A stretch of 46,039 bases of DNA from a virus: positions 1 to 46,039 of IMG/VR virus record IMGVR_UViG_3300020171_000051; one strand, written 5' to 3'. This document shows positions 18,211-24,660 of the stretch, piece after piece. The notes under the pieces were generated by a model, which saw nothing but the letters and a program-made list of their open reading frames with translations, was not told where the DNA came from and did no database searches. Position 1 is the stretch's first letter, and the number at the start of each line of letters is the position of its first letter. The position numbers were made by a program, and so were the translations under genes.

Positions 18211-18459
18211 ATGTCATACAAAAAAAATCCAACAACAAGAGAATTATGTGTAAAATTGGATGCTCTTAAAGAAATTACAGAGATAGGTTTTTCACATATC
18301 AAAGAAGATTTAACCGAAATTAAAGAGAGACAAGATAAAACAAATGGAAATGTAATAAGAAATACAAAGTTTAGATACCAAGCAATGGGAGCATTAGCAA
18401 TTCTTACTTTTATGGTAGGAATTATAAGTTGGGATAAGATTAGTAATTTATTTAAATAG
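18211..18459 (+). CDS. Small coiled-coil protein with C-terminal membrane helix (XhlA-like layout)
   Basis: The product has 82 residues. A helical, charged N-terminal half (LDALKEITEIGFSHIKEDLTEIKERQ) is followed by one membrane helix near the C-terminus (MGALAILTFMVGIISW). This order matches XhlA-like lysis accessory proteins. I chose the ATG in the AATAATATG context rather than the TTG 21 bases upstream, because that context recurs at most genes here. Confidence 0.5.
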   Translation: MSYKKNPTTRELCVKLDALKEITEIGFSHIKEDLTEIKERQDKTNGNVIRNTKFRYQAMGALAILTFMVGIISWDKISNLFK

Positions 18460-18465
18460 TTTTTT

Positions 18466-18777
18466 ATGTTTAACTGGTTTAGATTTAGATTAGGCGGAAG
18501 AAGTGGAAGTTGGGGGAAAGTCCGAAAAGAATTTTTACGCAACAACCCAATCTGTGCAGTTTGTGGAACAAGAGGAAGTTTATTAAAACCTAATGAGGCG
18601 CATCATTTAAAAGATTTTTCAACTTATCCAGAATTAGAATTAGAAAAATCAAACCTTCGCACACTTTGCAGACCTCATCACCTTTTATTTGGGCACTTAA
18701 TGTATTTTAAATCTATAAATCCTAATTGTTTAAAAGACATAAAATTATGGAAAATCAAAATACAAAACAGAAGATAA
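18466..18777 (+). CDS. Small HNH endonuclease
   Basis: The product has 103 residues. It shows the HNH core: CAVCG, then EAHHLKDFSTYPELELEKSNLRTLC, then RPHH. It lacks the extra zinc modules of the other HNH proteins here. Its 3' end overlaps the start of the protease gene by 31 bases. It may be a homing nuclease or, as in some phages, a packaging-linked HNH; its distance from the terminase favours homing. Confidence 0.85.
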   Translation: MFNWFRFRLGGRSGSWGKVRKEFLRNNPICAVCGTRGSLLKPNEAHHLKDFSTYPELELEKSNLRTLCRPHHLLFGHLMYFKSINPNCLKDIKLWKIKIQNRR

Positions 18778-19547
18778 AATACGGGTATATTCCTGACATA
18801 ATTCACGCAGAGGATTATGTATTTGGGGGACAACAGATAGCGGGATTGCCTATTGTATTAAATGGACAATGGGACGATTTTTTACCTGTAAAGGAACTTC
18901 AAAGTAAAAAAATTGAAACGATGAATTGCACATCTTTTGGAACCCTAAACGCATTAGAAATTTTAATAAATAGAGTATTTAAAATAAAAGTAAATTATTC
19001 CGATAGATTTTTAGGAATAGTCGCAGGAACAAATCCTTCTGGAAATTCACCAAATAAAGTAGCTGAAACAATTAGAAAATGCGGAATAATAAACGAAGAA
19101 CTTTTACCCTTTGACGAAACAATAGATGAGTGGAAAAAATACTATTCACCTTTTCCTATGACCGATTATCTTTTAAGGTTAGGCAAAAAATGGTTAAGTA
19201 AATATGATTTTAAACACGAGTGGGTATCAAATAATTCAGAGGAATTGAAGAAAGCACTTATGTTTTCCCCCCTTGGTGTTTCAGTTTATGCTTGGGAACA
19301 AAAAGGAAATTACTATGTAAAACCAGAAGGAGTTTCAGACAATCATTGGTGTCTTTTATATGGATTTTTAGAAGGAAAATACTGGAAGATTTTTGATAGT
19401 TATGACAACACAAAAAAACAACTTGATTGGAACTTTAAATTTGGATTAGTAAAAAGATACTCAATAAGTCCTATGTTAAAAAAAACATTTTGGGAAGTTA
19501 TACACAATTTTTTCTTGTCTTTACTAAATAAGTTTCGTAATATATAG
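18747..19547 (+). CDS. Papain-like cysteine protease (C1-type fold)
   Basis: The protein has 266 residues from the ATG at 18747. An upstream TTG would add seven residues inside the HNH gene and is less likely. The active-site pattern is present: MNCTSFGTLNAL with the probable nucleophile Cys near residue 61, DNHWCLLYGF with the His near residue 199, and an FDSYD segment after it. The C-terminus has a hydrophobic stretch (WEVIHNFFLSLL) that may bind membrane. Papain-like proteins beside amidases in phages are presumed to act in entry or lysis; the substrate is unknown. Confidence 0.7.
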   Translation: MENQNTKQKIKYGYIPDIIHAEDYVFGGQQIAGLPIVLNGQWDDFLPVKELQSKKIETMNCTSFGTLNALEILINRVFKIKVNYSDRFLGIVAGTNPSGNSPNKVAETIRKCGIINEELLPFDETIDEWKKYYSPFPMTDYLLRLGKKWLSKYDFKHEWVSNNSEELKKALMFSPLGVSVYAWEQKGNYYVKPEGVSDNHWCLLYGFLEGKYWKIFDSYDNTKKQLDWNFKFGLVKRYSISPMLKKTFWEVIHNFFLSLLNKFRNI

Positions 19548-19549
19548 AT

Positions 19550-20086
19550 ATGAACAAAATCTGCCTTCACCACAGCGCAGTTTCAAGAGACGATGTTTCA
19601 TCTCAACTCCTTCCTATAAATAAATATCACAAAGACAAGTGGGGAATGAAATCCAAACTTGGTTTTTTTGTTGGCTATAATTTTTTGGTTGATTGTAACG
19701 GCATTGGCTACAATACTCGTCAGATAGGTGAAGAAACAGTAGCGGCAACTGGTTATAACTTTGACACTATACATATTTGTGTTGTAGGAAACTTCAGCAA
19801 GGAACTACCAAACGACTCACAAATCATTACTTTAAGACAACTTATAAAGGACATTAGAGCTTCTTTCAAGGACATTCCAATTGTCTTTCATAGAGATATA
19901 GGAGATACAATGTGTCCTGGGTCTCTTTTTGATAAGAATTATCTAAATACAGTTATTCTACAAAGTCAATACTCTACTTCTACTCAAGACGGCGAAAAAG
20001 AACGAAAAATAAAAGAAATCGCTAAACAAATTTCATACTTAGAAAAATTGGTCTTTGAGATAAAAAGAAAGTTAGGAATTAGTTGA
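19550..20086 (+). CDS. N-acetylmuramoyl-L-alanine amidase (endolysin)
   Basis: The protein has 178 residues. The amidase_2/PGRP pattern is clear: LHHSA at residues 6-10 gives the first zinc His; GYNFLVDCNG, HICVVGNF and VFHRDIGDTMCPG (about 111-123) give the other zinc ligands and the C-P-G end. It cleaves the amide bond between muramic acid and the peptide stem. A helical tail of about 40 residues (ending LEKLVFEIKRKLGIS) may bind a partner. There is no signal peptide, so it needs the holin for release. It is followed by a strong hairpin. Confidence 0.9.
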   Translation: MNKICLHHSAVSRDDVSSQLLPINKYHKDKWGMKSKLGFFVGYNFLVDCNGIGYNTRQIGEETVAATGYNFDTIHICVVGNFSKELPNDSQIITLRQLIKDIRASFKDIPIVFHRDIGDTMCPGSLFDKNYLNTVILQSQYSTSTQDGEKERKIKEIAKQISYLEKLVFEIKRKLGIS

Positions 20087-20090
20087 GAAC

Positions 20091-20148
20091 GGGAGAGGAA
20101 CAAAAACACACACCTACAAATAAAACTTCGGTTTTAAGTTCCTCTCTC
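20091..20148 (+). terminator. Nested hairpin with UUCG tetraloop after amidase gene
   Basis: An outer stem GAGAGGAAC/GTTCCTCTC (9 bp or more) encloses an inner TAAAAC-TTCG-GTTTTA hairpin with the very stable C(UUCG)G loop. It lies right after the amidase stop and before a gene cassette of different style. It may end transcription, although the U-run after it is broken (TCTTTCTG). Confidence 0.55.
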
Positions 20149-20159
20149 TTTCTGAAATT

Positions 20160-20190
20160 GTTCTTTAATAGTTCTTTAAAGTTCTTTAAC
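20160..20190 (+). repeat. Three tandem GTTCTTTAA repeats before phosphoesterase gene
   Basis: GTTCTTTAA occurs three times in a row at 10-11 base spacing, about one helical turn, ending 19 bases before the next start codon. This arrangement suits a cooperative protein-binding site or promoter element. No TATAAT-type -10 is seen here. Confidence 0.5.
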
Positions 20191-20209
20191 AAAAAAATAG
20201 GAGGAATAA

Positions 20210-20965
20210 ATGAAAGATATTAAATCTTTTATAGTATGTTCCGACCAACATACACCTTTTCACGATAAAAAGGTTCATCGGTCATTTCTGAAATTCATTA
20301 AGGATTTCAAGCCAGACGGGTTTATTATCAACGGTGATTTTGTTGATATGTATTCCATCTCTTCGTTCATTCGCGGTCTTACTGATTTGGAAGACGATAA
20401 TAAAATTATCAAGTTAGAAAAAGAGTTTGAAATAGCAAATTCTGTTCTTGATGATTATGATAAAGTTCTTCCTAAATGTGAGAAACATTATTTGTTCGGT
20501 AATCACTCAATGCGTCTTGAAAACTGGTTAGCGGAAGCAAATAGGGGAGTTCTCACAGGGTTAATCTCTGTTGAAAAGAATCTCCACCTAAAAGAAAGAG
20601 GTTATAAGGTATATCCGAATTATCCGAATAACTTTTTAACTCTCGGAAAACTAACCATAACTCACGGAGCTTGGTCTCCTGTCTATACCGCTTCTAAACA
20701 TTTAAACGAATATAGACAATCGGTTTTGTTTGGACATTCTCATACCGTTCAGATGTTTTATGCAGGAGGTCTTGGAGTAAAACAAGTAGGAATAAACATT
20801 GGGCATTTGTGCGATGTTAATTCAAAAGGTATGCAATACGCCAAAAAGACATCTCGTTGGGTGCAGGGATTTGCTATTGTATATGTTGACCGAAAGGGAT
20901 ATTTTTGGGTTGAACTTCTTAACTTCTTTCTTGGAAAACTTATTTACAACAAAAAAATCTATTAG
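20210..20965 (+). CDS. Calcineurin-like metallophosphoesterase
   Basis: The protein has 251 residues. The metal-site motifs are in order: SDQH (11-14), NGDFVD (41-46), GNH (near 97), THGAW (near 151) and GHSH (near 174). Such enzymes use two metal ions to hydrolyse phosphodiesters or phosphomonoesters; the substrate is unknown. Unlike most genes here it has a strong Shine-Dalgarno (AGGAGG, 6 bases before the ATG), shared with the tiny genes after it, so this cassette may come from a different source. Confidence 0.9.
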   Translation: MKDIKSFIVCSDQHTPFHDKKVHRSFLKFIKDFKPDGFIINGDFVDMYSISSFIRGLTDLEDDNKIIKLEKEFEIANSVLDDYDKVLPKCEKHYLFGNHSMRLENWLAEANRGVLTGLISVEKNLHLKERGYKVYPNYPNNFLTLGKLTITHGAWSPVYTASKHLNEYRQSVLFGHSHTVQMFYAGGLGVKQVGINIGHLCDVNSKGMQYAKKTSRWVQGFAIVYVDRKGYFWVELLNFFLGKLIYNKKIY

Positions 20966-20974
20966 GAGGAAAAA

Positions 20975-21139
20975 ATGAAATGGGAAGAGCAATTTAAATG
21001 TCCTGATTGTGATAAACAAGTTTCCATTAGAAACGGAAAGTTTAATTGGGACGGTAAAGTTTATATCTATACTTGCAAGTGTGGATATAAATATATCTTA
21101 AACATCAAAACAAAACGGAGGTTGCAATGGAAAGAATAA
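20975..21139 (+). CDS. Mini zinc-ribbon protein 1
   Basis: The product has 54 residues and two knuckles, CPDC (residues 9-12) and CKCG, which give a four-Cys zinc ribbon. The start has a perfect AGGAGG placed 6 bases upstream. It overlaps the next gene by 13 bases. It could bind nucleic acid or a host protein; no family is recognised. Confidence 0.75.
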   Translation: MKWEEQFKCPDCDKQVSIRNGKFNWDGKVYIYTCKCGYKYILNIKTKRRLQWKE

Positions 21140-21282
21140 GAGCAAGATGCGGTCATTGTTGCGGAACTCACCAAATGGAAATACTCCTAAAAGTGGAGTA
21201 TAAATACCATATAACATATAGAGTTCGTTGCTCTAATTGTTATCGGGTAAGTATAGTCCGCAAAAAGCGAGGTGAGAAATGA
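21127..21282 (+). CDS. Mini zinc-ribbon protein 2
   Basis: The product has 51 residues, with CGHCCG near the N-terminus and CSNC near residue 36. The start has CGGAGG 6 bases upstream, inside the previous gene. The stop overlaps the next start (ATGA). The basic tail (VRKKRGEK) fits nucleic-acid binding. Confidence 0.7.
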   Translation: MERIRARCGHCCGTHQMEILLKVEYKYHITYRVRCSNCYRVSIVRKKRGEK

Positions 21283-21464
21283 ACCTAATTTCTCAAGAAG
21301 TGTCTTGTGAAGATTGCGGAGCAGGACTGGTGATTGTTGAATTGCATATGGATTTAACTAATTGCCTGTATGCGATAGAATGCGAATGTCTCTTATGTGG
21401 AAAAGTATCAGGCATAATCCTATCGTTAGAGGACTTTATTGACCTCAATCGGAATGTTCTTTAA
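21279..21464 (+). CDS. Mini zinc-ribbon protein 3
   Basis: The product has 61 residues, with knuckles CEDCG (residues 9-13) and CECLLCG. It is acidic, unlike the previous one. The ATGA overlap with the gene upstream shows coupled translation, preceded by GAGGTGAGAA, a good Shine-Dalgarno. It is the last gene of the Shine-Dalgarno-type cassette. Confidence 0.7.
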   Translation: MNLISQEVSCEDCGAGLVIVELHMDLTNCLYAIECECLLCGKVSGIILSLEDFIDLNRNVL

Positions 21465-21490
21465 TATCGGGGGTTTATTCACACATTATG

Positions 21491-21518
21491 TTGACATAGA
21501 CCCCCATTTGTTTATAAT
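21491..21518 (+). promoter_or_regulatory. Sigma70-type promoter, leaderless arrangement
   Basis: TTGACA, a 16-base spacer, then TATAAT: both hexamers are perfect. The next ATG (21525) lies six bases after the -10 box, so the transcript would begin at or next to the start codon. The promoter would also transcribe the structured RNA block that follows. Confidence 0.8.
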
Positions 21519-21524
21519 AAAGAT

Positions 21525-21674
21525 ATGAGAAAAAAACTACCCGATATAATTTTATATTGTCCTAAATGTAAAAAAGTTCCACAAAAAGATGAAAGTTTAT
21601 CAAATGAGAATTGGGATGTGATACCAGCAAAATGTCCAATTTGTAAAGTTCGTCTAAAAATAAAAGTAAAATAA
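21525..21674 (+). CDS. Mini zinc-ribbon protein 4, leaderless
   Basis: The product has 49 residues, with CPKCKK at 12-17 and CPICK at 37-41: a basic four-Cys zinc ribbon. It has no room for a ribosome binding site, as the perfect promoter ends six bases before the ATG. It is the only gene between that promoter and the 21.68-22.22 kb RNA block. Confidence 0.7.
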   Translation: MRKKLPDIILYCPKCKKVPQKDESLSNENWDVIPAKCPICKVRLKIKVK

Positions 21675-21679
21675 TGTAT

Positions 21680-21750
21680 TTCCTATCTCAATTCGTAAGG
21701 ATTGAGTTTTAGCCAGAAATCTTAACTCCATTAGGAGTTGAGATAGGGAA
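21680..21750 (+). ncRNA. Structured RNA A, two alternative folds
   Basis: An outer stem of about 12 bp, TTCCTATCTCAA with TTGAGATAGGGAA (one bulge), closes the element. Two local hairpins compete with it: CTCAAT/ATTGAG (21687-21706) and AACTCC-ATTA-GGAGTT (21724-21739). Both reuse bases of the outer stem, so the two folds cannot co-exist fully, as in attenuators and riboswitches. No coding frame covers it. Confidence 0.6.
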
Positions 21751-21760
21751 TATAGTTATT

Positions 21761-21888
21761 TTAATTCAGGAAGTGTAGGGCTAAAGCTCTGTCGCGGTCA
21801 AGTGATTCACGGATATTTTAGCTTATTCTTTTTTAACTTATTCTTAGGATTAAGCGTCCAGCAAAACTGCAAACACTTCTTGAATTAA
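21761..21888 (+). ncRNA. Structured RNA B with 16-bp terminal stem
   Basis: TTAATTCAGGAAGTGT pairs with ACACTTCTTGAATTAA over 16 bp with a single G-U pair, closing a 96-base interior. Inside, GGCTAAA can pair with TTTAGCT, and a CTTATTCTT unit is repeated. An AGTTATTT leader starts seven bases before the stem, as it does at elements C and D. It has no similarity to tRNA (no 7-bp acceptor, no CCA). The function is unknown. Confidence 0.65.
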
Positions 21889-21990
21889 GGTAGTTATTTA
21901 ATATGTGATGATGCCGAAAAAACTGGAGCAGATAACTGGCCTCTACTCCCAAAACATAGCCAGAAGGTCATCACATATTAGATAATTACT
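21889..21990 (+). ncRNA. Structured RNA C with 23-bp stem and possible pseudoknot
   Basis: The two ends pair without interruption over 23 bp, with a few G-U pairs; the inner 11 bp (ATATGTGATGA/TCATCACATAT) are perfect. The 56-base interior can form interleaved stems: GGAG (21925-21928) with CTCC (21946-21949), and CTGGC (21936-21940) with GCCAG (21959-21963), the order of an H-type pseudoknot. It abuts element B directly. Confidence 0.65.
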
Positions 21991-22028
21991 TGACAATTAC
22001 TTGACAATTAAGCACAAATTAGTTGACA
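21990..22028 (+). repeat. Triple TTGACAA repeat between RNA elements C and D
   Basis: TTGACAA occurs three times (21990, 22001, 22023), the first two as exact TTGACAATTA copies. They look like -35 boxes, but none has a -10 box at the right distance. They could be a regulator site controlling element D or remnants of duplicated promoters. Confidence 0.45.
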
Positions 22029-22035
22029 ATAGTTA

Positions 22036-22224
22036 TTTAAATGTAGGGGTTCTTATCAAGGCGTTGATGACCAGACCTCTAATATCTCTTTAACGGATAA
22101 GCGTGAGATATTAGTTGTAGATAACAACACGGGTCGCAAGAGTCAGTTTCTGGTATAGTCCGTGAATATCACCAAACGGCTAATTACCTAAGGGGTATTT
22201 AAAATCTTGCCCCCTACATTTAGA
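22036..22224 (+). ncRNA. Structured RNA D, 189 bases, 14-bp terminal stem
   Basis: AAATGTAGGGG pairs with CCCCTACATTT, extended to 14 bp by flanking pairs. Inside are a perfect 10-bp stem CTAATATCTC/GAGATATTAG (22079-22114) and a small ATCAA-GGCG-TTGAT hairpin (22053-22066). The interior also has a TATAGTCCG run, but I could not build a group I core from it. It lies between the zinc-ribbon genes and the next coding gene, with no reading frame. Confidence 0.65.
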
Positions 22225-22276
22225 GAATTATGATAAAAAAATGTATTGTTTCACCAATCGTGCGAATTAGATAAAA

Positions 22277-22594
22277 ATGAAAATTGAAACCCGCGCAGAA
22301 TTAGTAAAAAAACTTTTAGGAGAAGCACAAAAAATTGCTTATGATAAAGGCAAGGCATATTCAGACGAAGACACTTTGTCTAATTTTAAGCGGAATGCTG
22401 AAAGGTGGAATTTAACTAAATATCAAGTGTGGGGAGTTTATTTTGGCAAACACATAGATTGCATACAGAACGCCATAAAAAACAAGCCTGAAGCACCACA
22501 AGACGAAACGGAAGGTCTTAAAGGGCGTATCATAGACGCAATAAACTATTTATGTATTTTGCATTGTTTATTGGAAGAGGATAACTTGAAATAA
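22277..22594 (+). CDS. Nmad1/DUF1599-like phage protein
   Basis: The product has 105 residues. KGKAYSDEDTLSNFKRNAE, then VWGVYFGKHIDCIQNAIKN, then TEGLKGRIIDAINYLCIL, follows the pattern of small helical phage proteins that I associate with the DUF1599 (nucleotide modification associated 1) group. Helices and conserved acidic residues suggest a MazG-like nucleotide-handling fold. I am fairly sure of the pattern and less sure of the role. Its 3' end overlaps a promoter for the holin. Confidence 0.55.
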   Translation: MKIETRAELVKKLLGEAQKIAYDKGKAYSDEDTLSNFKRNAERWNLTKYQVWGVYFGKHIDCIQNAIKNKPEAPQDETEGLKGRIIDAINYLCILHCLLEEDNLK

Positions 22595-22614
22595 AAAAGT
22601 TTTTGTAGTATAAT
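22586..22614 (+). promoter_or_regulatory. Sigma70-type promoter for holin/hydrolase genes
   Basis: TTGAAA, 17 bases, TATAAT, followed by an AT-only leader to the holin start 40 bases on. The same hexamer pair and spacing occur in the intron at 43184-43212. It would drive the two lysis genes up to the terminator at 23205. Confidence 0.75.
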
Positions 22615-22653
22615 AGTAGTTTATTAGTAATAATAAAAATAATAATAAAAAAT

Positions 22654-22842
22654 ATGATTTCACAAGAATATATAGCGGCGATTGCTTTAATCTTAATAAG
22701 TGTCCTTAAGGTTTTTGGTATAGAAATAGAAAATCAAACCATTGAAGCACTTATCGCAGGAGTATTGGCTCTTTGGATAGCAATAAGACGAAAATCCAAA
22801 GGAGACATTACGGCACTGGGCTTTAGAAAGTTTAGAAGCTAA
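22654..22842 (+). CDS. Phage holin
   Basis: The product has 62 residues, with two hydrophobic helices (about 6-22 and 32-44) separated by a short acidic turn (IEIENQ) and a basic tail (RRKSKGD... RKFRS). Size, layout and position just before a signal-peptide-bearing wall hydrolase fit a class II-type holin, which opens the inner membrane for lysis. It has its own promoter upstream. Confidence 0.7.
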   Translation: MISQEYIAAIALILISVLKVFGIEIENQTIEALIAGVLALWIAIRRKSKGDITALGFRKFRS

Positions 22843-22872
22843 TCAACTCATCTGAAATACTTAACACTAATC

Positions 22873-23190
22873 GTGTTGGTGTTCCTTTTAATGCCAATTT
22901 CTATCAGTGCTGAAACAATTTATTGTTCCTGTATTCTTACAGCAAGAGCTTTAGGCGTTCCTATTCCCGCGAATACAAATGCAGGAGAATTGAAGCCCAA
23001 TTCTTATCCTGCCATAAATGGACTTATCCTATTCAAATACGATGAATACTATCACGCCTCAAAAATAATAGGATTTCAGGAAGATGGAATTTTGGTAATA
23101 GAAGGAAACTTTAAGCGTTGTGAGATAACTGAAAGGATTATCTCATTTAGCGACCCTGCGCTTCGGGGTTTCTGGTATCCAACATTATAA
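22873..23190 (+). CDS. CHAP-like cell-wall hydrolase with signal peptide
   Basis: The product has 105 residues from GTG. CSCILTARALG holds the likely nucleophile Cys, YHASKI the His, and VIEGNFKRC the third polar residue, in the order of CHAP-type amidase/endopeptidases. The N-terminus is hydrophobic up to ISA-ET, like a signal peptide. An in-frame CTG at 22852 would extend it to a more typical (M)KYLTLIVLVF signal sequence and might be the true start. It lies after the holin, in the same frame as the holin, and before a terminator. Catalytic activity is inferred. Confidence 0.6.
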   Translation: MLVFLLMPISISAETIYCSCILTARALGVPIPANTNAGELKPNSYPAINGLILFKYDEYYHASKIIGFQEDGILVIEGNFKRCEITERIISFSDPALRGFWYPTL

Positions 23191-23204
23191 TAACTAATCG
23201 GTTA

Positions 23205-23248
23205 CAAAATCCCCCGTTTTTATTCGGGGGAATTTTGTTTTTATTTTT
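23205..23248. terminator. Bidirectional rho-independent terminator
   Basis: CAAAATCCCCCG and CGGGGGAATTTTG form a strong stem (one bulge) around TTTTTATT, followed by a T-run on the top strand; an A-run before it gives the U-run on the other strand. It separates the rightward lysis genes from the leftward methyltransferase. The 120 bases between it and that gene hold nothing I recognise. Confidence 0.9.
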
Positions 23249-23369
23249 CTCTGAGGCGATTATAACCGTAACCGCAAACGAAATGTCTTTACGACAATGC
23301 TTATATGATACCAAACCCTTTACAATATGTCAATATCATTTTATTATACATCACAATTCTGTAATTTTG

Positions 23370-24122
23370 TCAAAATAATTGTTTCGTAAGACCATCTAAT
23401 CTTTTCTGTCCTATTTCACAATACTCTTTTTCCTTTTCAATACATATCCAGTTTCTTTTTAACATCTCGCAAGCGATAGCCGTAGTAAAACTTCCTGCAC
23501 AGTTATCTAAAACTAAATCGCCTTCGTTGGTGTAGGTTTTTATTAAATACTCAAAGAGTGCTACTGGTTTTTGGGTGGGGTGAAAACGATTTTCCTTCTG
23601 ATTATGATTTGAAAATTTCTGTATCGTAATCGGATTTCTTTTACTCGGCTCAAATTTTTTAGAGTATATTTTTGGTATTGCTTTTCCAAGCACACCATCT
23701 CTAATTATATTGTGTGCCTTTCTTGGTGTTTGTAGTTCTCCGCTAATTTTTTGGGCATTATAGGTCGGCTGTTTCTTGTAAAATACAAGTATGTTTTCGT
23801 GAACCTTCATTGGCTGTCTATTGGCATTAAAAAAGTTTGTTGATTTGTGTTTTTCCCATATCCACTCGTATTTAAACATATCAGGATTACTCATCACCAA
23901 AGCACTCGTAAAAGGTTGAGAAGCCGTGAGAACTATCGCACCATTATCTTTTATTATCCTTTTGTATTCTTTCCACAATGGCTCAAAGGGGATTATGGTG
24001 TCCCACTTGCAGGCAGTAGTTCCGTAAGGTAAATCACATAAAATCATATCTATACTTTTGTCGGGAATTTTCGGCATTTCCTCTAAACAATCACCACATA
24101 TTATTTTATTGATTTCAATCAT
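23370..24122 (-). CDS. DNA methyltransferase, N6-adenine or N4-cytosine type (beta class)
   Basis: The protein has 250 residues. The catalytic motif comes first (DLPYG, residues 30-34, preceded by ICGDCLEEMPKIPDKSIDMIL) and the SAM-binding motif near the end (LDNCAGSFTT, about 205-214), the beta-class order. HPTQKPVALFEYLIKTY is the usual linker between them. It methylates DNA, probably to protect phage DNA. It overlaps by 8 bases the nuclease gene upstream on the same strand, and both form the only leftward operon in the window. Confidence 0.9.
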   Translation of the reverse strand: MIEINKIICGDCLEEMPKIPDKSIDMILCDLPYGTTACKWDTIIPFEPLWKEYKRIIKDNGAIVLTASQPFTSALVMSNPDMFKYEWIWEKHKSTNFFNANRQPMKVHENILVFYKKQPTYNAQKISGELQTPRKAHNIIRDGVLGKAIPKIYSKKFEPSKRNPITIQKFSNHNQKENRFHPTQKPVALFEYLIKTYTNEGDLVLDNCAGSFTTAIACEMLKRNWICIEKEKEYCEIGQKRLDGLTKQLF

Positions 24123-24546
24123 AAAATTTTAATAGTTTTTTTAGTGATGTAATTGAATTTTGAATCGCCCATTTTTTTTCTCTACTATCTTCAACTTCTT
24201 CCATAACAACTTTTTCCTCTGGTTTTTTTAACATTAAATCTAACCAAGCATCGTTATCAATCACTATTAAAAATTTATTATCTGGCATTCCATTAAAATG
24301 AATTGCTATCAGTGGAGTGTTGTGTGTTTTTTGACATTCAAATTCTGCTTTATCCCAAACTTTTTTTAAATTTATTCCAGCGACAGCTTTGACTTCCATA
24401 TGCAGGTTTAAATTATTTCCAACATCTGCTTTTTCTCTACTTCCACCACCAGACATTCCATCTTTCCACGCTTTAATTCCATTGTCTTTAAGCCAATTAG
24501 CAAATTTATTTTCCCACAAATTTCCTTTTTTCTTACTATTTATCAT
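24115..24546 (-). CDS. PD-(D/E)XK nuclease/resolvase-like protein
   Basis: The protein has 143 residues. The pattern E12, then GGGSREKAD41, then E51-V-K53 is that of a PD-(D/E)XK active site, as in small Holliday-junction resolvase-like or restriction nucleases. The rest has a Val/Ile beta core and a charged tail. Its partner gene is a DNA methyltransferase, so the pair might act as a restriction-modification-like unit, or the nuclease may be a junction resolvase. A promoter sits just upstream, and an AAGG lies ahead of the ATG. Confidence 0.7.
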   Translation of the reverse strand: MINSKKKGNLWENKFANWLKDNGIKAWKDGMSGGGSREKADVGNNLNLHMEVKAVAGINLKKVWDKAEFECQKTHNTPLIAIHFNGMPDNKFLIVIDNDAWLDLMLKKPEEKVVMEEVEDSREKKWAIQNSITSLKKLLKFYD

Positions 24547-24571
24547 TTTTAACCTTATTTATAGCCATTAA

Positions 24572-24600
24572 AATATAACACAATAATTTATTAAAATCAA
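24572..24600 (-). promoter_or_regulatory. Leftward sigma70-type promoter for nuclease-methyltransferase operon
   Basis: On the minus strand: TTGATT, 17 bases, TATATT, with transcription expected about 20 bases before the nuclease ATG. It lies back-to-back with the rightward early region. This 210-base gap also holds a DnaA-box-like TTATCCACT (24608) and two inverted repeats. Confidence 0.65.
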
Positions 24601-24623
24601 TAGGACTTATCCACTTTTTCATT

Positions 24624-24658
24624 TGTGTATATGTTATTTATAATATATATTATACACA
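24624..24658. promoter_or_regulatory. Inverted repeat TGTGTATA-N19-TATACACA, possible operator
   Basis: Two perfect 8-base arms flank a 19-base AT-only spacer, in the gap between the leftward operon and the rightward early genes. The spacing puts the arms about 2.5 helical turns apart, centre to centre. It could bind a dimeric regulator or form a cruciform. Confidence 0.45.
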
Positions 24659-24660
24659 TT

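Noticed and set aside
21990-22050. Three TTGACA boxes as promoters for RNA D
   Set aside because: No TATAAT-like box lies 16-18 bases after any of them.
22036-22224. Second group I intron (TATAGTCCG in RNA D)
   Set aside because: I could not form P3, P4-P6 and P7 around it, and no split gene flanks it.
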